Of a DNA stretch of 64,000 nucleotides, positions 62,701-64,000 are shown in pieces. The position numbers and the translations under genes are program-made. Position 1 is the first letter of the stretch, and each line of letters starts with the position of its first letter. The DNA is from Hymenobacter sp. BT188 (GTDB taxonomy: Bacteria; Bacteroidota; Bacteroidia; Cytophagales; Hymenobacteraceae). Below the pieces are notes generated by a model. It was not told the origin of the DNA and made no database searches. It saw only the letters and a program-made list of their open reading frames with translations. The DNA lies in contig NZ_JACSCW010000003.1 of NCBI RefSeq assembly GCF_014333585.1, positions 124,001-188,000 on the forward strand. Direction: 5' to 3'.

Positions 62701-62993
62701 CCAATCTTATCCTGATTAGCCTTTTTTTCATTATCTGTATTACTGATACCTGTAATTGCATCAATGTCATGGACATCAAATGCCCTTCCATTGTGCTTAA
62801 TAACGAGTGCCGTCGGCAGCAAGTAAAGTTTTATCCATGTTGCTTCGGCGTCCTCAGCATTCTGCAGCAATTCATAGATAAAGTGCGCTTTTTCAGAATA
62901 TAGTTCTGATAGAACTGTTGATAAATCAGAGTTCCTTTTGCGCAAAGCATCACGCAGTGCTTTACAGTCGTTTACTAATTGTGTGAGAGGCAC
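59745..62993 (-). CDS. HSP90-like (sacsin/NO VEIN-type) ATPase with C-terminal DUF3883 nuclease-like domain
   Basis: A 1082-residue protein. The N-terminus is a GHKL/HSP90-type ATPase as in sacsin: N-box IYELLQNAEDAEATWIKLYL (about 39-58), G1 KHNGRAFDVHDIDAITGI, G2 DKIGRFGIGFKSVF. The middle, about 700 residues, has no recognised domain. A Gln/Glu/Lys-rich coiled coil (AIQAQRAKQQSQREQEKKRL) precedes the C-terminal DUF3883 domain (about 937-1082), which has the PD-(D/E)XK-like pattern GCDFIV and IRYIEVKAT (Asp995, Glu1009, Lys1011). This domain order is that of plant NO VEIN and of bacterial proteins often found in defence islands. AT-rich and unlike the upstream genes, with a divergent DUF2075-type neighbour. 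Biochemical role unknown. Confidence 0.88.
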   Translation of the reverse strand: MPLTQLVNDCKALRDALRKRNSDLSTVLSELYSEKAHFIYELLQNAEDAEATWIKLYLLPTALVIKHNGRAFDVHDIDAITGISNTDNEKKANQDKIGRFGIGFKSVFKITSRPRIQSGNFDFEIEDYIVPIITSVNAEYDHTIITLPFAGGEEAIGSTYQAIETKLQTLEGFNLLFLRNLGEIQMSWGAEHRIISKRGHVGFDTALASIQSLEEVVNDNDIIKQRYLFFQAPVQHTDFQQLRAPQRLALAFRLSEQEGPTKLVPAENSFAFVFFETTHKTSLHFLVHAPFVTTPSRENLKVGLAVNNSLMDELGALLQQTLPYFKKHNLLTVGTLNLLPLARPDKEYNRSPIYTKLFQALKESLSSQEAFLPIVNERYHQPATQLLLAGSRELTSLLDARKQLEFLWPGHSHWLPPIITADATPTLYTYLKQELQIPEISAAAAVQLFTPTFLSAQTAAWMRKLYGFLGTARQVGLWQKSTSGGNARSAGFLRYQPFMRLRGNAYSAPFDADDKAQVFLPFEDGVLEQRANCLDFATIDSKPARNFVTQLGIKKPDLLDEIRLNILPLYSRNDGFTPNKKSALRHFRLIAAAYALGSEKRRELVEMVQDSDVRFVRALTQPGKKVVFCSFQEAYLPDESLHSYLQHSKGISLVDADFYKNSGVKEWDNLLKGFGFKYDHPWVVQFDPRFSEAHKQSLQGIHSTRSTSTLDYKLEGFDEMLNVSPFTPELSFLTWEILLKAVSQIKSLNALNGRHSWFYGTDRLTSFPSHLRRLLENTPWLYVVGPDGEGQWQPVTEVIFESLPATYARESEASLYLLQNLNWKTTARAHLEQQMLPDEKARWDAYKQAVADGIDIEAAIQAQRAKQQSQREQEKKRLEQAPALDVDNFMERPFEPTITTPAEIGERQKGIHDGSAAESSSSTLSAKPGPTLRKGIGERGEEVVWKQLQKEYNVDASFTRLENTSTYVRYFNITEGIHYELIHGNTEKTISEGCDFIVKRNNEIIRYIEVKATSEIKKTVFEVSERQWRVAFTLWQKQKGEQYEIWFIHAALTAKPTYTPIKDPVVRWRNGDLGAAPVRIEV

Positions 62994-63372
62994 CTTATAA
63001 GAATTTTAACATTTTGAGATATGACTGGCTGATTGGATGCCAGAACTGGACGACGCACGACCCTTTAGTGACCAAGTATTGTAGAATATTGAAGAAAATA
63101 GATGAAAAAATAGGGGTTCAATATCCCCTGTAAAGAAACTCAGCTACTTAGTATAAAACGATAGGAGTTTATAAGTTGTAGCAAGAATAGAGACGGTAAG
63201 TTCTTACTCAATAATTCAAAAATATATATTTATATATAATCAACTTTGCTAATGATACGCGCTTAGAACCCTTGAAATAGGATAAAGTCAAGTGCTTTGT
63301 AATGTTATTTTATGGATAGATGAGTACTTTCAGCCAGCGTTTGCTATGCCGCAATTCGCTTAATACCCCTTT
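62994..63372. other. Divergent AT-rich intergenic region
   Basis: About 380 bases between two divergent genes. It is AT-rich, with a TATATATTTATATATAATC stretch around 63220-63240 and A-rich start-proximal sequence on both sides. A shared regulatory region is likely, but I see no clear operator. Confidence 0.55.
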
Positions 63373-64000
63373 ATGATTGTATATCAGAAAACTAAGCTAG
63401 AATTCCTCGACGACGTTCTTTCCAATAATGTTGAAGTTATTATCCAAGGCTTAGTCCTAAATAAATTAGGCCGTAAGACCGCACAGCCAGAAATTAACTC
63501 ATGGCGAAACTCTATGATGTACATGAATAATGTGCTCATGGATACCAAGATTCCAGATGATAGCGGCGTGAGCATTGAATACCAACTCCCTCACGCAGGA
63601 ATGCGCATTGATTTTGTTCTCACCGGCCAAGACGAGTATGGTACCGACAAGGCTATTATTATAGAGTTAAAACAGTGGTCAGAAGCCATCGCCACCGACA
63701 AGGATGGTGTTGTTTCAACTTATCTAGGCAAGAGTCTCCAAGATGTCAGCCACCCCTCTTACCAAGCTTGGTCTTATGCGGCATACCTGCAAGGCTTTAA
63801 CGAGACGGTTTATACCGATAATATACATTTGTTGCCCTGTGCGTACCTACATAATCACCCCGACAACGGTGTGCTTACCAGTGCCCATTATGCCGATTAT
63901 GTAGCCAAGGCTCCATTATTTTTGAAGAGTGATGCGGTGAAGTTGCGCGAGTTCATCCGCCAGCACGTCAAGCATGGCGACAAAACAGGCATTATGTACC
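63373..64000 (+). CDS. DUF2075-family-type protein, N-terminal nuclease-like part, truncated by the window end
   Basis: From ATG 63373 an open frame of 209 codons runs past base 64000. It opens MIVYQKTKLEFLDDVLSNNV, then KLGRKTAQPEINSWRNSMMY. A PD-(D/E)XK-like core follows: IDFVLTG (Asp80) and IIIELKQW (Glu98, Lys100), then HPSYQAWSYAAYLQGFNE and LLPCAYLHNH. This matches the N-terminal part of bacterial DUF2075 proteins, which continue into a P-loop helicase-like domain that I expect beyond the window. Together with the divergent HSP90-like/DUF3883 gene it may form a nucleic-acid-acting module. Confidence 0.75.
   Translation, partial: MIVYQKTKLEFLDDVLSNNVEVIIQGLVLNKLGRKTAQPEINSWRNSMMYMNNVLMDTKIPDDSGVSIEYQLPHAGMRIDFVLTGQDEYGTDKAIIIELKQWSEAIATDKDGVVSTYLGKSLQDVSHPSYQAWSYAAYLQGFNETVYTDNIHLLPCAYLHNHPDNGVLTSAHYADYVAKAPLFLKSDAVKLREFIRQHVKHGDKTGIMY

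Noticed and set aside
57373..64000. A complete known defence system (for example BREX, DISARM, Zorya or restriction-modification)
   Set aside because: No methyltransferase, PglZ, DrmB, ZorA/B or other core component is visible. Only the HSP90-like/DUF3883 and DUF2075-type genes are present, and the second is cut off.

Overview
This window looks like the chromosome of a Bacteroidota bacterium, most likely Hymenobacter or a close Hymenobacteraceae relative. The evidence is an ECF sigma/FecR/SusC/SusD cassette, S9 peptidases, PorT-type and OmpA/TSP3 outer-membrane proteins, a DUF2723 glycosyltransferase, a lack of clear Shine-Dalgarno sites, and moderately high GC in the first 57 kb. The genus is an inference from gene style, not from a marker search.

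Layout: 1-165 is the end of an ExbD gene. 408-8766 holds metabolic and small membrane genes: an MDR reductase, a prolyl oligopeptidase, NUDIX, PfkB, PPK2, DUF2243, a broken DUF72 gene and an outer-membrane protein. 8766-16109 holds an LVIVD lipoprotein, an S9 peptidase and a DUF2723 glycosyltransferase. 16110-26178 is an efflux and signalling block: histidine kinase, sigma-54-type response regulator, two MacB-like permeases, an ATPase, then TolC and HlyD. Its two leftward operons carry matching promoter-like and palindromic enhancer-like sites with identical 66-bp spacing. 26541-31067 holds an OmpA protein, an MBL hydrolase, GluQ-RS and endonuclease V. 31308-38246 is an ECF sigma/FecR/SusC/SusD uptake cassette. 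38497-46436 holds DUF1990-type proteins, an alcohol dehydrogenase, DUF3817, an aminotransferase, DinB, cytochrome c with a PQQ sugar dehydrogenase, and a beta-barrel protein. 46748-56845 holds isocitrate dehydrogenase, an M16 peptidase, two tandem GT-C glycosyltransferases and dnaX. The dnaX gene has an A10 run at which slippage in either direction gives an immediate stop.

57003-57372 is tmRNA (ssrA). Just past its 3' end the sequence becomes AT-rich, gene-poor and free of the GGGGGGC word that is common before it. This last part looks like the left edge of an integrated island. It carries an unknown 170-residue protein, a large HSP90-like ATPase fused to a DUF3883 (NO VEIN C-terminal) nuclease-like domain, and the divergent start of a PD-(D/E)XK/DUF2075-type protein that runs off the window. 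This is the best candidate for an uncharacterised, possibly defensive, system.

Other repeat structure: four copies of a roughly 90-bp hairpin between genes, a MITE-like inverted-repeat element, several other long hairpins, and more than fifty copies of GGGGGGC/GCCCCCC flanked by A/T runs. These occur in terminators, just before start codons and inside genes. All coordinates, counts and family names come from reading the sequence by eye without searches.
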